A stretch of DNA of 64,000 nucleotides from an uncultured Prevotellaceae bacterium (lineage in GTDB: Bacteria > Bacteroidota > Bacteroidia > Bacteroidales > Muribaculaceae): the NCBI GenBank assembly GCA_900317835.1, contig ONIL01000008.1, positions 62,001-126,000 of the forward strand, written 5' to 3'. Shown in pieces: positions 24,852 to 34,905 of the stretch (position 1 is the stretch's first letter; each line of letters starts with the position of its first letter). The notes below the pieces were generated by a model, which was given only the letters and a program-made list of their open reading frames with translations, was not told the DNA's origin and made no database searches. A program made the translations under genes and the position numbers.

Positions 24852-26183
24852 ATGAGAATCGTTATTGCCGGCGCAGGAGAAGTCGGGACCCATCTGGCCA
24901 AGATGCTCAGCAACGAGGAGCAGGACATCATCGTCATGGACGTTGATAACAACAAGCTCATGCCGCTCGAGAACTATAACCTGCTCACACATCAGGGCAG
25001 CGCTATCTCGTTCAGCGACCTGAACGCCATCAAGACGGGATCTTGTGACCTGTTTATCGCCGTCACCAAGAGTGAGGCACGCAACATCCTGGCATGCTCC
25101 ATGGCCAAGCGGCTGGGTGCAAAAAAGACGGTAGCCCGCATCGACAATGACGAGTTCTTTAACGAGAACTGGCGTTCGCACATCTCCTCGTTAGGCATTG
25201 ACCACCTCATCTACCCCGAGATGCTGGCAGCCAAGGAAATCGCCAGCGCCCTCAAGCGCACATGGGCCAGGAACTGGTTTGAGCTATTCGATGGCGAGCT
25301 GATTGTCGTTGGCGTGAAAATCCGTTCCAACGCATCCATCGTTAACCAGATGCTCAAGGACGTTGCCAACATCAGCCACTTCCTTCATGTGTCGGCTATC
25401 AAGCGCAACCGCGAGATTATCATCCCGCGCGGTGACGACCGCGTGCTGGAGAACGACATCGTTTACATCGCCACCACCCGTGACCACATTGACGAGGTGC
25501 GAGAGGTGTGCGGCAAGGTTCAGACTCCCGTTGACAACGTGCTCATCGTGGGCGGCAACGACATCGCTGAGCAATTGATCAAGAAACTGGGCAAGAGCGT
25601 GGACATCAAGATCATCGAGGAGGACATGCAGCGCTGCGACGAACTGTCTCAACGCTACCCCAACTGCAAGATTGTGCAGGGCGACTTCCGCGACTCGGAA
25701 TTGAGTGAGGAAGAGAGCGTGAGCTACTATGACTCGTTTATCGGGCTGGGTGAAAACAGCGCCGTGAACATGATGGAGTGTATGATTGCCAAGACCAATG
25801 GTGTGCCCAAGACCATCGCACAAGTCGAAGACATCCAGTTCATCAACGAGGCCGAAGCCCTTAACATCGGCACTATCGTCAACAAGAAACTGCTGGCGTC
25901 GAGCCGCATATACCAAATCATGATTGATGCCGACGAGGACAATGCCCGTTGCCTCGCCCTTGCCGATGCCGAGGTGGCTGAAGTGATCGTTGAGAAGGGT
26001 GACCGCGTGACCCGCGCTCCCGTCAAGGACCTGAAGTTGAGCCGGGACTTCACTATCGCCGGTCTCGTGCGCAATGGCAAGGGTCAACTCGTTGACGGCA
26101 ATACGCAAATCCAGGCTGGCGACCATGTTGTGGTATTCTGCTTGCAAGGTGCTATCCACAAACTTGATAAATATTTCTCATAA
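24852..26183 (+). CDS. trkA: Trk potassium uptake regulatory subunit TrkA
   Basis: 443 residues in the double arrangement of TrkA: NAD-binding RCK domain 1 (MRIVIAGAGEVGTHLAKML), its C-terminal subdomain, then RCK domain 2 (VLIVGGNDIAEQLIKKL, about 230 on) and a second C-terminal subdomain ending at residue 443. It is a cytoplasmic gating ring that binds nucleotides and opens the TrkH channel. The stop overlaps the trkH start by one base (TAATG at 26181-26185), indicating translational coupling. Confidence 0.97.
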   Translation: MRIVIAGAGEVGTHLAKMLSNEEQDIIVMDVDNNKLMPLENYNLLTHQGSAISFSDLNAIKTGSCDLFIAVTKSEARNILACSMAKRLGAKKTVARIDNDEFFNENWRSHISSLGIDHLIYPEMLAAKEIASALKRTWARNWFELFDGELIVVGVKIRSNASIVNQMLKDVANISHFLHVSAIKRNREIIIPRGDDRVLENDIVYIATTRDHIDEVREVCGKVQTPVDNVLIVGGNDIAEQLIKKLGKSVDIKIIEEDMQRCDELSQRYPNCKIVQGDFRDSELSEEESVSYYDSFIGLGENSAVNMMECMIAKTNGVPKTIAQVEDIQFINEAEALNIGTIVNKKLLASSRIYQIMIDADEDNARCLALADAEVAEVIVEKGDRVTRAPVKDLKLSRDFTIAGLVRNGKGQLVDGNTQIQAGDHVVVFCLQGAIHKLDKYFS

Positions 26184-27664
26184 TGCCTAGACTCGCCAAT
26201 CAACATATCAATTTTGCCATTGTGCTGCGCATGCAAGGCTGGCTCTTGCTCATTGAAGCCGCCTTCATGATGTTGCCGCTGGCAGTGTCCTGGTATTTTG
26301 ATGAGGTGACGTCGTTGTGGGCCTTTATCTACAGCACGTTGATCACAGCAACTGCTGGGGTTTGCATGGCCTTTGGCATCAAGCCGCGCAGCAAGGCGAT
26401 GAACAAGCGCGAGGGATTGATGCTCACGGCCATCGTCTGGGTATTCTTCTCGCTGTTCGGCATGCTGCCCTACTTGTTCTCGGAAACGTTCAACAACGTG
26501 ACCGACGCTTTCTTTGAGACCATGGCGGGTTTCACCACCACGGGCTCTAGCGTTATCCGCTATGTGGAGGAAATACCTCATGGTGTGCTGTTCTGGCGTG
26601 CTATGACCCAATGGATCGGCGGCATGGGAATCATCCTGTTCACCCTTGCAGTCATCCCCATGCTGAACCAAAAGGGGGGAATTGCCCTGTTTAATTCTGA
26701 AGTGACTGGCATCACCCACGAGCGCCTGCGCCCGCGCATTAGCCAAACCGCCAAGGACCTGTGGCTCATCTACATAGCCTTGACTGCGGTGTTGACCGTG
26801 CTACTCTATGTCGGGCCCATGAACTGGTTTGACGCGGTGTGCCATGCGATGACAACGACCTCGACCGGCGGCTATTCGACCAAGAACATCGGTCTAGACT
26901 ACTGGCAATCCAGTTATGTGTTCATTGTGGTCATCATCTTCATGTTTATCGGCGGTATCAGTTTCTCGATTATCGCTGCCACCATTCACGGCAATTTCAA
27001 GCGCATCAAGCACAACAACACCCTGCGCTGGTACTGCATGACAACACTGATTACCACACTAGGCATCTTCTTCTATATGATTTATATGGGGTTCCTGGAA
27101 GAACATGGAGACCGGTTTATTTACAGTGCCTTTGACACATTATCGGCCATCACTTCTACGGGCTTCTCGACGTTTGACTACGAGAACAGTGGCGAGTTTG
27201 TCACCGTTGTGCTGATGGTGATGATGTTCTTTGGTGGCATGGCTGGCTCCACCTCGGGTGGTGCCAAGCTTGACCGACTTATCGTCCTGCTCAAGGCGAC
27301 AGCCAATGAATTCTACCGCGTACTGCACACCAACTCGGTGCGTTCGGTGCACATCGACGGCAAACCGGTGCCCAACCATGTCGTAAACAAGGTCTATACC
27401 TTCTTCACCGTTTACATTCTCATCATCATGGTGGTGGCGCTGTACCTCACATTCTTCGGGCTACCGGTGTTTGATGCGATGTACACCTCCATGTCGGCCA
27501 TCAGCAACGTGGGCATTGGACATGGGGTGACGGGGTCCAACGGTTCATGGGTAGCCCTGCATCCCGGAGTCAAGTGGGTACTGGCTTTTGAAATGATGGT
27601 AGGCCGTCTGGAGCTTTTCACCGTCCTGGTCATATTCACCCGCTCCTTCTGGAAAAAAGACTAG
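26183..27664 (+). CDS. trkH: Trk potassium uptake membrane subunit TrkH
   Basis: 493 residues of inner-membrane protein with about ten or more hydrophobic helices and the four pseudo-repeated selectivity-filter regions: TMAGFTTTGSSV, AMTTTSTGGYST, TLSAITSTGFST and SMSAISNVGIGH. The Gly in each binds K+. It works with TrkA in potassium uptake. The start overlaps trkA by one base. Last gene of the small-protein/dxs/trkA/trkH operon; I see no strong terminator behind it. Confidence 0.97.
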   Translation: MPRLANQHINFAIVLRMQGWLLLIEAAFMMLPLAVSWYFDEVTSLWAFIYSTLITATAGVCMAFGIKPRSKAMNKREGLMLTAIVWVFFSLFGMLPYLFSETFNNVTDAFFETMAGFTTTGSSVIRYVEEIPHGVLFWRAMTQWIGGMGIILFTLAVIPMLNQKGGIALFNSEVTGITHERLRPRISQTAKDLWLIYIALTAVLTVLLYVGPMNWFDAVCHAMTTTSTGGYSTKNIGLDYWQSSYVFIVVIIFMFIGGISFSIIAATIHGNFKRIKHNNTLRWYCMTTLITTLGIFFYMIYMGFLEEHGDRFIYSAFDTLSAITSTGFSTFDYENSGEFVTVVLMVMMFFGGMAGSTSGGAKLDRLIVLLKATANEFYRVLHTNSVRSVHIDGKPVPNHVVNKVYTFFTVYILIIMVVALYLTFFGLPVFDAMYTSMSAISNVGIGHGVTGSNGSWVALHPGVKWVLAFEMMVGRLELFTVLVIFTRSFWKKD

Positions 27665-27744
27665 CCTTTTATCGTTTTTTAAACCACGTGTTTCATTAAT
27701 TTCACTAATTTTTGTGAGGTTGAAAAAAAAGTGTTTGGTTTGCG

Positions 27745-27774
27745 TTTGTAAATCAATTTTATTTTGTAACTTTA
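27745..27774 (+). promoter_or_regulatory. Candidate ftsK promoter
   Basis: TTTG (27745-27748), an 18-base spacer, then TAACTTTA (27767-27774), one base off the -7 consensus, 28 bases before the ftsK start. Confidence 0.45.
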
Positions 27775-27801
27775 CAGCCCCAAATTTATAAGGATAGCAA
27801 C

Positions 27802-30306
27802 ATGAGCAAAAGTCAAAGCAACCACAATAAGAAAATAAGTGAAAATCAGGGCTATTACGGGCCCGACATCAGCGGTGTACAACGTTCAGAAGACTACCGC
27901 AAGAAGCGGGAAGTCGAGGAGGCCATAGACAACGAGAAAGTGACCAAATGGCAACGCGTCAAGGCCTTTTTCCAGAATGGCCAAATCCGTCTGGGCGCTG
28001 GATGCATCATGCTGTTGACCGGTATCTACCTGCTGATCTCGTTCCTGTCCTACTTCCTGTCGGCAGGCATGAGTGACCAGAACCGCATCACCAACTACTC
28101 GATGATCGAAAATGCCCAGGTGCCTGACCAGATACGCAATGCTGGAGCTGCAGTCGGCGCATCGTTGAGCGACTTTTTCATCGCCAGTGGTGTGGGCGTT
28201 GCTGCTTTTATTATCGTTGTGTGGTTCTTGACACTTGGCATGAGGCTCGTGCGCAAGGGCAAGAAGGTGCACTTCTTCTCTTACACATTTGTGTGCCTGT
28301 TCAGCATCTTCACCTTCTCGATGATGGTGGGTGCCGCTACCTATTTCATGAAGCCCATCACCTTCTTCCCGTTGGGAGGCTACTTTGGCTTCTACGCCAA
28401 CAAGTGGTTATTGGGCCTTGTCGGCATGTACGGCATGATAGCGGTGAACCTTGTCATTTTCATGTTGTGGTTATTCCTCACCTACCAGACTTTTGCAGCC
28501 ATCTACAAGCAGTTGCAGATTGAACTCGAGAAGAAGCGCAACCGCAACAAGGAACAGGCCGAATCGGTCGTGAGTCAGCCCGGAGAATCAACCTTCCTGG
28601 GCGGCGAGCAGCGTGTGACCCGCTCATCGGCTCCTGACGCTGCCGACGAGCCAGCGAAATCGCCTTTGGCAGGACGAATGCGTAAAACCAAGACCAAGTC
28701 CCCGAACAACAGTCTTGACAACGGACAGACCGCCCACCTGAAGCCCATCACTGCCAGCACCGACGTGAGCAACCCTCACGACCCAACCGGCGAATACCGT
28801 CACTACCGCTTCCCCACCCTGGATCTGTTGCAGGACATCCGCATGAATCCCAACAGCGTGGACAAGCAGGAGCAGGACGAAAACAAGGAGCGCATCCGCG
28901 ACACCTTGAGCAAATATGGCATCGAAATCAAGGAAATCATGGTACACGTGGGTCCCACGGTGACCCTGTTTGAAATTGTGCCACAGGACGGTGTGCGCGT
29001 CAACAAGATCCGCGGCCTTGAGGATGATATCGCCTTGAGCCTCGCGGCACTGGGCATCCGCATCATCGCGCCCATGCCCGGCAAGGGAACCATCGGTATC
29101 GAGGTGCCCAACCGCGACCCGCAGGTCGTTCCCATGCGCGAGGTGCTGGGCTCGAAGGCCTTCCAGGAGAGCCGCGCCAAGCTGCCCATGTGCTTGGGGT
29201 GCACAGTAAGCAATGAAGTGTTTATCGCCGACCTGACCAAGATGCCCCACTTGCTGGTAGCAGGTGCAACCGGTAAAGGTAAATCGGTGGGCCTGAACGC
29301 CATCATCACGTCACTGCTCTACAAGAAAGGCCCATCGGAGCTGAAATTCGTTCTTGTCGATCCCAAGCGCGTCGAGTTCAGCGTATATGCCGACCTTGAG
29401 AAATACTACTTTGCCAAAGCGCCAGGTGAGGACAAGGCCATCATCACCGACACCGACCGTGTCATCAAGACGCTCAACTGCCTCGTTCAGGAGATGGAAA
29501 ACCGTTACAGGGTGTTTGAGGAAGTGAGGGTGCGCAACGTGAGTGACTATAACGAGATGTGGCGCCGCGAGTTGCGCGAAGTGCGTGACGAGCATGGTGA
29601 GAAGAAATACCATTATATGCCCTATATCGTGGGTATTATCGACGAGTTCAGCGACATGATCATGACCGCCGGTAAGGAAGTGGAGACACCGCTGGTGCGT
29701 ATCGCACAGAAAGCGCGTGCCGTCGGCATCCACATGATTATCGCCACACAGCGCCCGTCATCCAAGGTCATCACCGGCCTGATCAAGGGTAACTTCCCTG
29801 GCCGAATCGCCTTTGCCGTGGCTCAGCGTATCGATAGCCAAATCATCATTGACCGCACAGGAGCTCAACAACTCATCGGCCGTGGCGACATGCTGTTCCA
29901 GATTGATGGCGAGTTGACCCGCCTGCAGTGCCCGTTTGTCGATACACCTGACATTGTACGCATCTGCGACTTCATCAAGGAGCAGGAGGACAAGGACCGC
30001 GACATCAGTCACGAGGAGCCCTACATGTTGCCCGAGTACGTCGGCAAGGACGAGGGCGGAAGCAGCGATGCCAATGTGGGCAACGTCAAGGAACGTGACC
30101 CGCTGTTTGAGGAGGCTGTGAGGTTCATTGTCATGGGCAATACCGCCAGCACATCGTCGCTGCAACGTCGCTACGAGATCGGGTATAACCGCGCCGGCCG
30201 CCTGATGGACCAGATGGAGCACGCGGGCATCGTTGGTCCCGCGCAGGGCAGCAAGCCCCGCCAAGTCCTCGTCAGCCCGATGGATATCGATCAATTGTTC
30301 AATTGA
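27802..30306 (+). CDS. ftsK: DNA translocase FtsK
   Basis: 834 residues. Membrane helices in the first 260 residues anchor it at the septum, followed by a variable charged linker (about 250-340). The RecA-like motor has Walker A GATGKGKS at 488-495, Walker B region VGIIDEFSDMIM, and the block ATQRPSSKVITGLIKGNFPGRIAFAV. The C-terminal gamma winged helix (about 770-834, TSSLQRRYEIGYNRAGRLMDQ) reads KOPS-like orienting sequences. It pumps chromosome ends apart and activates XerCD at division. Complete; followed by a LolA-like gene after 54 bases. Confidence 0.97.
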   Translation: MSKSQSNHNKKISENQGYYGPDISGVQRSEDYRKKREVEEAIDNEKVTKWQRVKAFFQNGQIRLGAGCIMLLTGIYLLISFLSYFLSAGMSDQNRITNYSMIENAQVPDQIRNAGAAVGASLSDFFIASGVGVAAFIIVVWFLTLGMRLVRKGKKVHFFSYTFVCLFSIFTFSMMVGAATYFMKPITFFPLGGYFGFYANKWLLGLVGMYGMIAVNLVIFMLWLFLTYQTFAAIYKQLQIELEKKRNRNKEQAESVVSQPGESTFLGGEQRVTRSSAPDAADEPAKSPLAGRMRKTKTKSPNNSLDNGQTAHLKPITASTDVSNPHDPTGEYRHYRFPTLDLLQDIRMNPNSVDKQEQDENKERIRDTLSKYGIEIKEIMVHVGPTVTLFEIVPQDGVRVNKIRGLEDDIALSLAALGIRIIAPMPGKGTIGIEVPNRDPQVVPMREVLGSKAFQESRAKLPMCLGCTVSNEVFIADLTKMPHLLVAGATGKGKSVGLNAIITSLLYKKGPSELKFVLVDPKRVEFSVYADLEKYYFAKAPGEDKAIITDTDRVIKTLNCLVQEMENRYRVFEEVRVRNVSDYNEMWRRELREVRDEHGEKKYHYMPYIVGIIDEFSDMIMTAGKEVETPLVRIAQKARAVGIHMIIATQRPSSKVITGLIKGNFPGRIAFAVAQRIDSQIIIDRTGAQQLIGRGDMLFQIDGELTRLQCPFVDTPDIVRICDFIKEQEDKDRDISHEEPYMLPEYVGKDEGGSSDANVGNVKERDPLFEEAVRFIVMGNTASTSSLQRRYEIGYNRAGRLMDQMEHAGIVGPAQGSKPRQVLVSPMDIDQLFN

Positions 30307-30360
30307 TAGTTGGCATCATTTTTGCTGCAAGGATTAGATGTACTCATATCTTAGTTAACG

Positions 30361-30966
30361 ATGAAGAGGATTTTTATCATTATCATCACGGCGCTGGTGG
30401 CTATTGTGGCATTGGCCCAGAGCCCTAGTGCTATGCTCGACAAATGCATTGCTGCCACCAATGCCGGTGGTGGTGTCACGGCAAATTACAGCATCACATC
30501 GGACCAAGGCACGAGCAATGGTACGATTGCCATGCAGGGCAACCAGTTCCGCATCATCTCACCCGAGGCCAAATGCTGGTATGACGGCAAGACGCAGTGG
30601 TCATGGTCGCCTGTAACCGACGAGGTCAACATCACGTCGCCAACGCCCGACGAATTGCAGATGACCAATCCCATCGCCGCAGCCAACCACTTCAAGGCCA
30701 ACTTCAACATGAAGCGGGCCAAGGCCAAAACGGCCAATACTTATGTTATCAAATTCACACCCAAGAAAAAAGACAACATCAAGACACTGTGGCTCTACTT
30801 CGACGAGAAAACGTCGCTGTTGCGCACGGCTCGATTCGAGATGAACGACAAGTCGGTCTATACGATAAGAATCACCAATTACAAACACAAGTCGTTATCG
30901 GCACCGACATTTACATTCGACAAGTCACAGGTTCCCACCGGCACGCAGGTCGTGGATTTGAGATAA
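30361..30966 (+). CDS. LolA-like outer-membrane lipoprotein carrier protein
   Basis: 201 residues with signal peptide (about 1-19, ending ALAQ). The sequence is beta-rich with the LolA pattern: GTIAMQGNQFRIISPEAKCWYDGKTQWSW, ANHFKANFNMKR, LWLYFDEKTSLLRTARFEMND and final strands FTFDKSQVPTGTQVVDLR. LolA-type proteins ferry lipoproteins across the periplasm from LolCDE to the outer membrane; the Bacteroidota version is divergent. It commonly lies directly after ftsK in this phylum, as here. Confidence is high for the fold and moderate for the role. Confidence 0.88.
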   Translation: MKRIFIIIITALVAIVALAQSPSAMLDKCIAATNAGGGVTANYSITSDQGTSNGTIAMQGNQFRIISPEAKCWYDGKTQWSWSPVTDEVNITSPTPDELQMTNPIAAANHFKANFNMKRAKAKTANTYVIKFTPKKKDNIKTLWLYFDEKTSLLRTARFEMNDKSVYTIRITNYKHKSLSAPTFTFDKSQVPTGTQVVDLR

Positions 30967-30974
30967 GTGTTTAG

Positions 30975-31026
30975 AGTTAATAGATAATAGTTAGATCCTT
31001 GATCAAGAACAAATTAACTATTAACT
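30975..31026. repeat. Nested intergenic inverted repeat
   Basis: agttaatag (30975-30983) pairs with ctattaact (31018-31026). Inside are tagtta / taacta and a small palindrome cttgatcaag. A TTAAC-rich hairpin of the kind often seen between genes in this phylum; no T-run. Confidence 0.5.
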
Positions 31027-31041
31027 AATCGCTATAAAGAA

Positions 31042-31947
31042 ATGATTCAATACTTTATTGGTCCCGCAGTAGGTGCTGCCATTGGCTACATTACCAATGA
31101 CATCGCTATACGCATGTTGTTCAGGCCCCACCAAGCCAAATACTTCATGGGCATACACATCCCATTCACGCCTGGCATCATTCCTAAAGAGAAAAGCCGT
31201 ATTGCTGCCTCAATCGGCAAGGCCGTGAGCGAGAACCTGATGAATCGCGAGGTGCTGGAAAAGAGCCTCTTGAGTGATGACATGCTCGCTAAAATAAGCA
31301 ATGCCATCGACGAGTTTGTCTCCACCCAGAGCCAAAACGATGAGACCATCGAGCAGTTTGCACGACATTACCTGCCCCAAGAGGACATCGACGCCATGCG
31401 CGAGGATGTGACTGGAGGTGTTGTCAAGATGCTTACCAGCAAACTCGAGGACAGCCATCTGGGTGAGAGCATTGCCCGCATGGCGACCGAACATGTCATG
31501 AATAAGACGCGCAACAGTTTGGCGGGTCGCTTTGGTGCCGACATGTTGTTACAGCCTGTGGCACAACTTGTTGAAGGATTTCTCGCCAAGCACATCAACG
31601 AAATCCTTCAAAACAATTCACGCCAGATGGTAGAGGACCTTGTCAAGGAGGAGTCAGATCACCTCACCAGCATGACCATGAGCGAACTCATTGGAAACCA
31701 CGATGACCAGGTGGCACAAGCACGCAACGGCATCTTGAACGCTTATCGTGTCATCATCATCGAGCACCTGCCCCGCATCCTGCAGGACATCGACATCAGC
31801 ACCATCATCGAGCAACGCATCAACGAGATGGACATGGAGGAGGCCGAAGCTATCATCCTGGACGTGATGAAAAAAGAGCTCCGCGCCATTGTGTGGCTCG
31901 GAGCCCTGTTGGGTTGCATCATGGGCACCATTAATGCCCTGATTTAA
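31042..31947 (+). CDS. DUF445 family membrane protein
   Basis: 301 residues. It opens with MIQYFIGPAVGAAIGYITNDIAIRMLFRPH, the hallmark of DUF445 (YheB/YjiN-like) proteins, then KYFMGIHIPFTPGIIPKEKSRIA. A long helical, probably coiled-coil domain (about 60-265) follows, then a C-terminal membrane helix VWLGALLGCIMGTINALI. The two hydrophobic ends suggest a membrane-anchored hairpin. Function unknown in the family. It is convergent with the oxidoreductase pair, 14 bases apart. Confidence 0.88.
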   Translation: MIQYFIGPAVGAAIGYITNDIAIRMLFRPHQAKYFMGIHIPFTPGIIPKEKSRIAASIGKAVSENLMNREVLEKSLLSDDMLAKISNAIDEFVSTQSQNDETIEQFARHYLPQEDIDAMREDVTGGVVKMLTSKLEDSHLGESIARMATEHVMNKTRNSLAGRFGADMLLQPVAQLVEGFLAKHINEILQNNSRQMVEDLVKEESDHLTSMTMSELIGNHDDQVAQARNGILNAYRVIIIEHLPRILQDIDISTIIEQRINEMDMEEAEAIILDVMKKELRAIVWLGALLGCIMGTINALI

Positions 31948-31961
31948 AAGTCATTTAGATT

Positions 31962-32990
31962 TTACTCCACTTCCCATGTGTCACCTGACATGATCACGTC
32001 ATGCAGGCAGGTGAAGCCATGCTTTGCCTTGGCTTCCTCGACCTGTTCAGCTACAGCGATCTCATAGGTTGGAGCCTCCACAGCACGGATGACACCCAGT
32101 GCCACAGGAAGGTCGGTTCCGTCCATCTTGGCCAGCATCTGATGCAGGAAGTTGCTCTCGCAATGAGCATCGTGTACGAGCACGTCATCGATAGTGTAGC
32201 CGTCCTCACCGATGGTCACCGCCTTGAGGCCAAAGCCATCCTGTACAAGTCCGCGGTTATTATCCTTACCGAAGATCATCTTCTCGCCATGCACGAGGTG
32301 GATGGTCCGGTCGGCACGATTCTCACGGTCAGTGATATAGTTGTGGATACCATTGTTAAAAATCATACAGTTCTGCAGTATCTCAACGACCGAGCAACCC
32401 TTGTGCTCGGCGGCAGCCATCATCACTTCCTGGCTGATATCAAGTGCCACATCAAGGCTACGGGCAAAGAAAGTGCCACGTGCGCCAAAGGTCAATTCGG
32501 CAGGCACAAAGGGATCCTCAACCGTGCCATAAGGCGATGACTTGGACTTGAAGCCACGTGCACTCGTGGGTGAGAACTGTCCCTTGGTCAAGCCGTAGAT
32601 GCGGTTATTCAACATAAGCAGGTTCACGTCGATGTTGCGACGAACCTCGTGGATAAAGTGGTTGCCACCGATGGCCAAGCAGTCGCCATCACCCGACACC
32701 TGCCAAACAGTCATATCGGGGTTAGCGGTCTTGAAACCGGTAGCCACCGCACCACCGCGGCCGTGTATGGTATGGAACGCGTAGGTCTTGGTATAGTAAG
32801 GCAGACGCGAACTGCAACCGATACCTGAAATCACAGCGGTCTTCTCGGGCGGAATGCCCAGATGAGCCATTGACTTGAGCAGTACATTGAGCACGGCGTG
32901 GTCACCACAACCGGGACACCAGCGCACGGGCTGGTTATTCTTGTAATCCAAAGGCTTATAAGCCATTTCTTGGTTCTTATTCTCTTCCAT
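31962..32990 (-). CDS. korB: 2-oxoacid:ferredoxin oxidoreductase, beta subunit
   Basis: 342 residues. Thiamine-diphosphate-binding beta subunit of a 2-oxoglutarate or related 2-oxoacid:acceptor oxidoreductase. It opens with NQPVRWCPGCGDHAVLNVL (Cys region for the 4Fe-4S cluster), then the TPP motif SGDGDCLAIGGNHFIH and NNRIYGLTKGQFSPTS, which is characteristic of KorB. It oxidatively decarboxylates a 2-oxoacid to acyl-CoA with reduction of ferredoxin, feeding the reductive side of anaerobic metabolism. The start overlaps the alpha gene stop by one base. 2-oxoglutarate is the likely substrate by similarity. Confidence 0.93.
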   Translation of the reverse strand: MEENKNQEMAYKPLDYKNNQPVRWCPGCGDHAVLNVLLKSMAHLGIPPEKTAVISGIGCSSRLPYYTKTYAFHTIHGRGGAVATGFKTANPDMTVWQVSGDGDCLAIGGNHFIHEVRRNIDVNLLMLNNRIYGLTKGQFSPTSARGFKSKSSPYGTVEDPFVPAELTFGARGTFFARSLDVALDISQEVMMAAAEHKGCSVVEILQNCMIFNNGIHNYITDRENRADRTIHLVHGEKMIFGKDNNRGLVQDGFGLKAVTIGEDGYTIDDVLVHDAHCESNFLHQMLAKMDGTDLPVALGVIRAVEAPTYEIAVAEQVEEAKAKHGFTCLHDVIMSGDTWEVE

Positions 32991-34840
32991 TACAATTCCT
33001 CCTCCATCATGATGTTTTTAACTCCGTCAACAATTTCCTGTACCAGGAAAGGTTGTCCCTGCACCTTGTTGATATGGCAGATGTTCAGGTTAGGTATCTT
33101 GCTCTGCAGGTAGCTTGCCAGTTGACCGGTATTGAGTTCGGCAACAATCACGGTCTTGAAGCGACTGAGCAACTCAGCCGTGTTCTTGGGCAAGGGGTTG
33201 ATGTAGCGGATGTAGGTCATCGCAATCCTGAAGCCCTCATCGTTCAAGCGGTTAACGGCATCGAGGATATGGCCATAGGTACTACCCCATCCCAAGATAA
33301 TCGTATCGGCACCTGAGTCACCCTTCAGTTTGAGCTCAGGAATGTCGTTGGCCACATTAGCAATCTTCATGCGACGAGTCTCAACCATGTGGGCGTGGTT
33401 GATGGGATCGTTACTGAGGACGCCCAGGTTATAGTCCTTCTCCAGTCCACCAACAACGTGCTCCAGACCGGGAGTGCCGGGGATTGCCCAGTAGCGGATG
33501 CCCAGGGCGTTGCGCATGAACGGTGTCCAAGTGGGCTTCAATGCCTCTGGAACATAGTTGGGCTTAATAACGGGATACTCACCCTCCTCGGGTACGCGCC
33601 AAGCCGATGAACCATTGGCAATAAACGCGTCGGTCAACAAAATGACCGGAGTCATGTGCTCTATAGCGATGCGGGCAGCTTGGAATGCCATCTTGAAGCA
33701 GTCGGTGGGCGAAGCGGCAGCCATTACCACGAGGGGGCTCTCACCGCTACGGCCATAGAGTGCCTGATTGAGGTCGGTCTGCTCGGTTTTAGTGGGCAGT
33801 CCAGTCGAGGGGCCACCACGCTGCACGTCTACGAGGACGAGAGGCAACTCGGCCATCACAGCCAGACCCAAAGCCTCACTCTTGAGCGCCAAGCCAGGAC
33901 CCGAAGTCGTTGTCACTGCAAGATGTCCGGCAAAGGCGGCTCCGATAGCTGAACAGATGCCACCGATCTCATCTTCCATCTGGATTGCCTTTACGCCCAA
34001 ATCGCGGCGCTTGGCCAGCTCATGCAGGATATCGGTAGCGGGAGTTATGGGATAAGAACCAAGGAACAAGGGACGTCCGCTCATCTCGGAGGCCATGATC
34101 AGACCCCAAGCGGTAGCCTTGTTGCCACTGACGTCGGTATAGGTGCCAGGACGCACATCATCGCTCTGAATGCGGTAGGTCGATACCGTAGCGTGAATGT
34201 TGTGGCCATAGTTGTAACCACCCTTGATAACCAGCTCGTTGGCGGCATAGACCTCGGGCTTCTCGGCAAACTTGGCCTTCAAGAACTTCAACGGGGCCTC
34301 CATGGGACGGTTGAACAGCCAGCACACGAGACCCAAGGCAAACATGTTGCGGCACTTGAGCTGGGCTTTCAGATCCATACCGGTGTCCTTGAGTGCCTCC
34401 TTTACCATCGTGGTAATGGGAGCCTCAATCACCTGAGCCTTAAGGTTCAACTCCTCATAGGGGTCATCGGTTGTGTAAAGAGCCTTGTCAAGGCCCGACT
34501 GGGTGAATGTGTCGATATCGACGATCGCTGCACCACCCTTGCGCAGGAACTGCGCATTCATCTTGAGTGCGGCTGGATTCATCGCTACCAGCACGTCACA
34601 CTCGTCGCCAGGCGTGTGCACGCCATGACCAATGTGCACCTGGAAACCAGACACACCGCCCAGTGAGCCCTGCGGGGCGCGCACCTCGGCGGGATAATCG
34701 GGGAACGTTGAAATGCGGTCACCAAGGCCTGCACTCACGTTAGAGAAAATGTTGCCAGCCAACTGCATACCATCGCCACTGTCGCCCGAGAAGCGAACGA
34801 CGATGCTCTGACGGAACTGGACTTTTGCTTTTTCTGCCAT
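32990..34840 (-). CDS. korA: 2-oxoacid:acceptor oxidoreductase, fused gamma-alpha subunit
   Basis: 616 residues. The N-terminal 190 residues are the gamma domain (VVRFSGDSGDGMQLAGNIF), fused to the alpha domain that starts near 225 with the pyrimidine-binding motif FLGSYPITPATDILHEL, followed by QMEDEIGGICSAIGAAFAGH and GPGLALKSEALGLAVMAELP. The C-terminal part (about 480-600) has TIILGWGSTYGHILDAVNRL. It partners the beta subunit encoded next. A -7 box TACTTTTG is present at 34898-34905 on the minus strand. Confidence 0.93.
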   Translation of the reverse strand: MAEKAKVQFRQSIVVRFSGDSGDGMQLAGNIFSNVSAGLGDRISTFPDYPAEVRAPQGSLGGVSGFQVHIGHGVHTPGDECDVLVAMNPAALKMNAQFLRKGGAAIVDIDTFTQSGLDKALYTTDDPYEELNLKAQVIEAPITTMVKEALKDTGMDLKAQLKCRNMFALGLVCWLFNRPMEAPLKFLKAKFAEKPEVYAANELVIKGGYNYGHNIHATVSTYRIQSDDVRPGTYTDVSGNKATAWGLIMASEMSGRPLFLGSYPITPATDILHELAKRRDLGVKAIQMEDEIGGICSAIGAAFAGHLAVTTTSGPGLALKSEALGLAVMAELPLVLVDVQRGGPSTGLPTKTEQTDLNQALYGRSGESPLVVMAAASPTDCFKMAFQAARIAIEHMTPVILLTDAFIANGSSAWRVPEEGEYPVIKPNYVPEALKPTWTPFMRNALGIRYWAIPGTPGLEHVVGGLEKDYNLGVLSNDPINHAHMVETRRMKIANVANDIPELKLKGDSGADTIILGWGSTYGHILDAVNRLNDEGFRIAMTYIRYINPLPKNTAELLSRFKTVIVAELNTGQLASYLQSKIPNLNICHINKVQGQPFLVQEIVDGVKNIMMEEEL

Positions 34841-34897
34841 TTCTGAATATTGAAATTTATAAACAGTTCACAGTTAAATAGCTTCCTAAAACGGCGG

Positions 34898-34905
34898 CAA
34901 AAGTA
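34898..34905 (-). promoter_or_regulatory. -7 promoter element of the korAB operon
   Basis: TACTTTTG on the minus strand, 58 bases upstream of korA; matches TAnnTTTG, without a clear -33. The rest of the 190-base gap to recQ shows no other feature. Confidence 0.5.
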
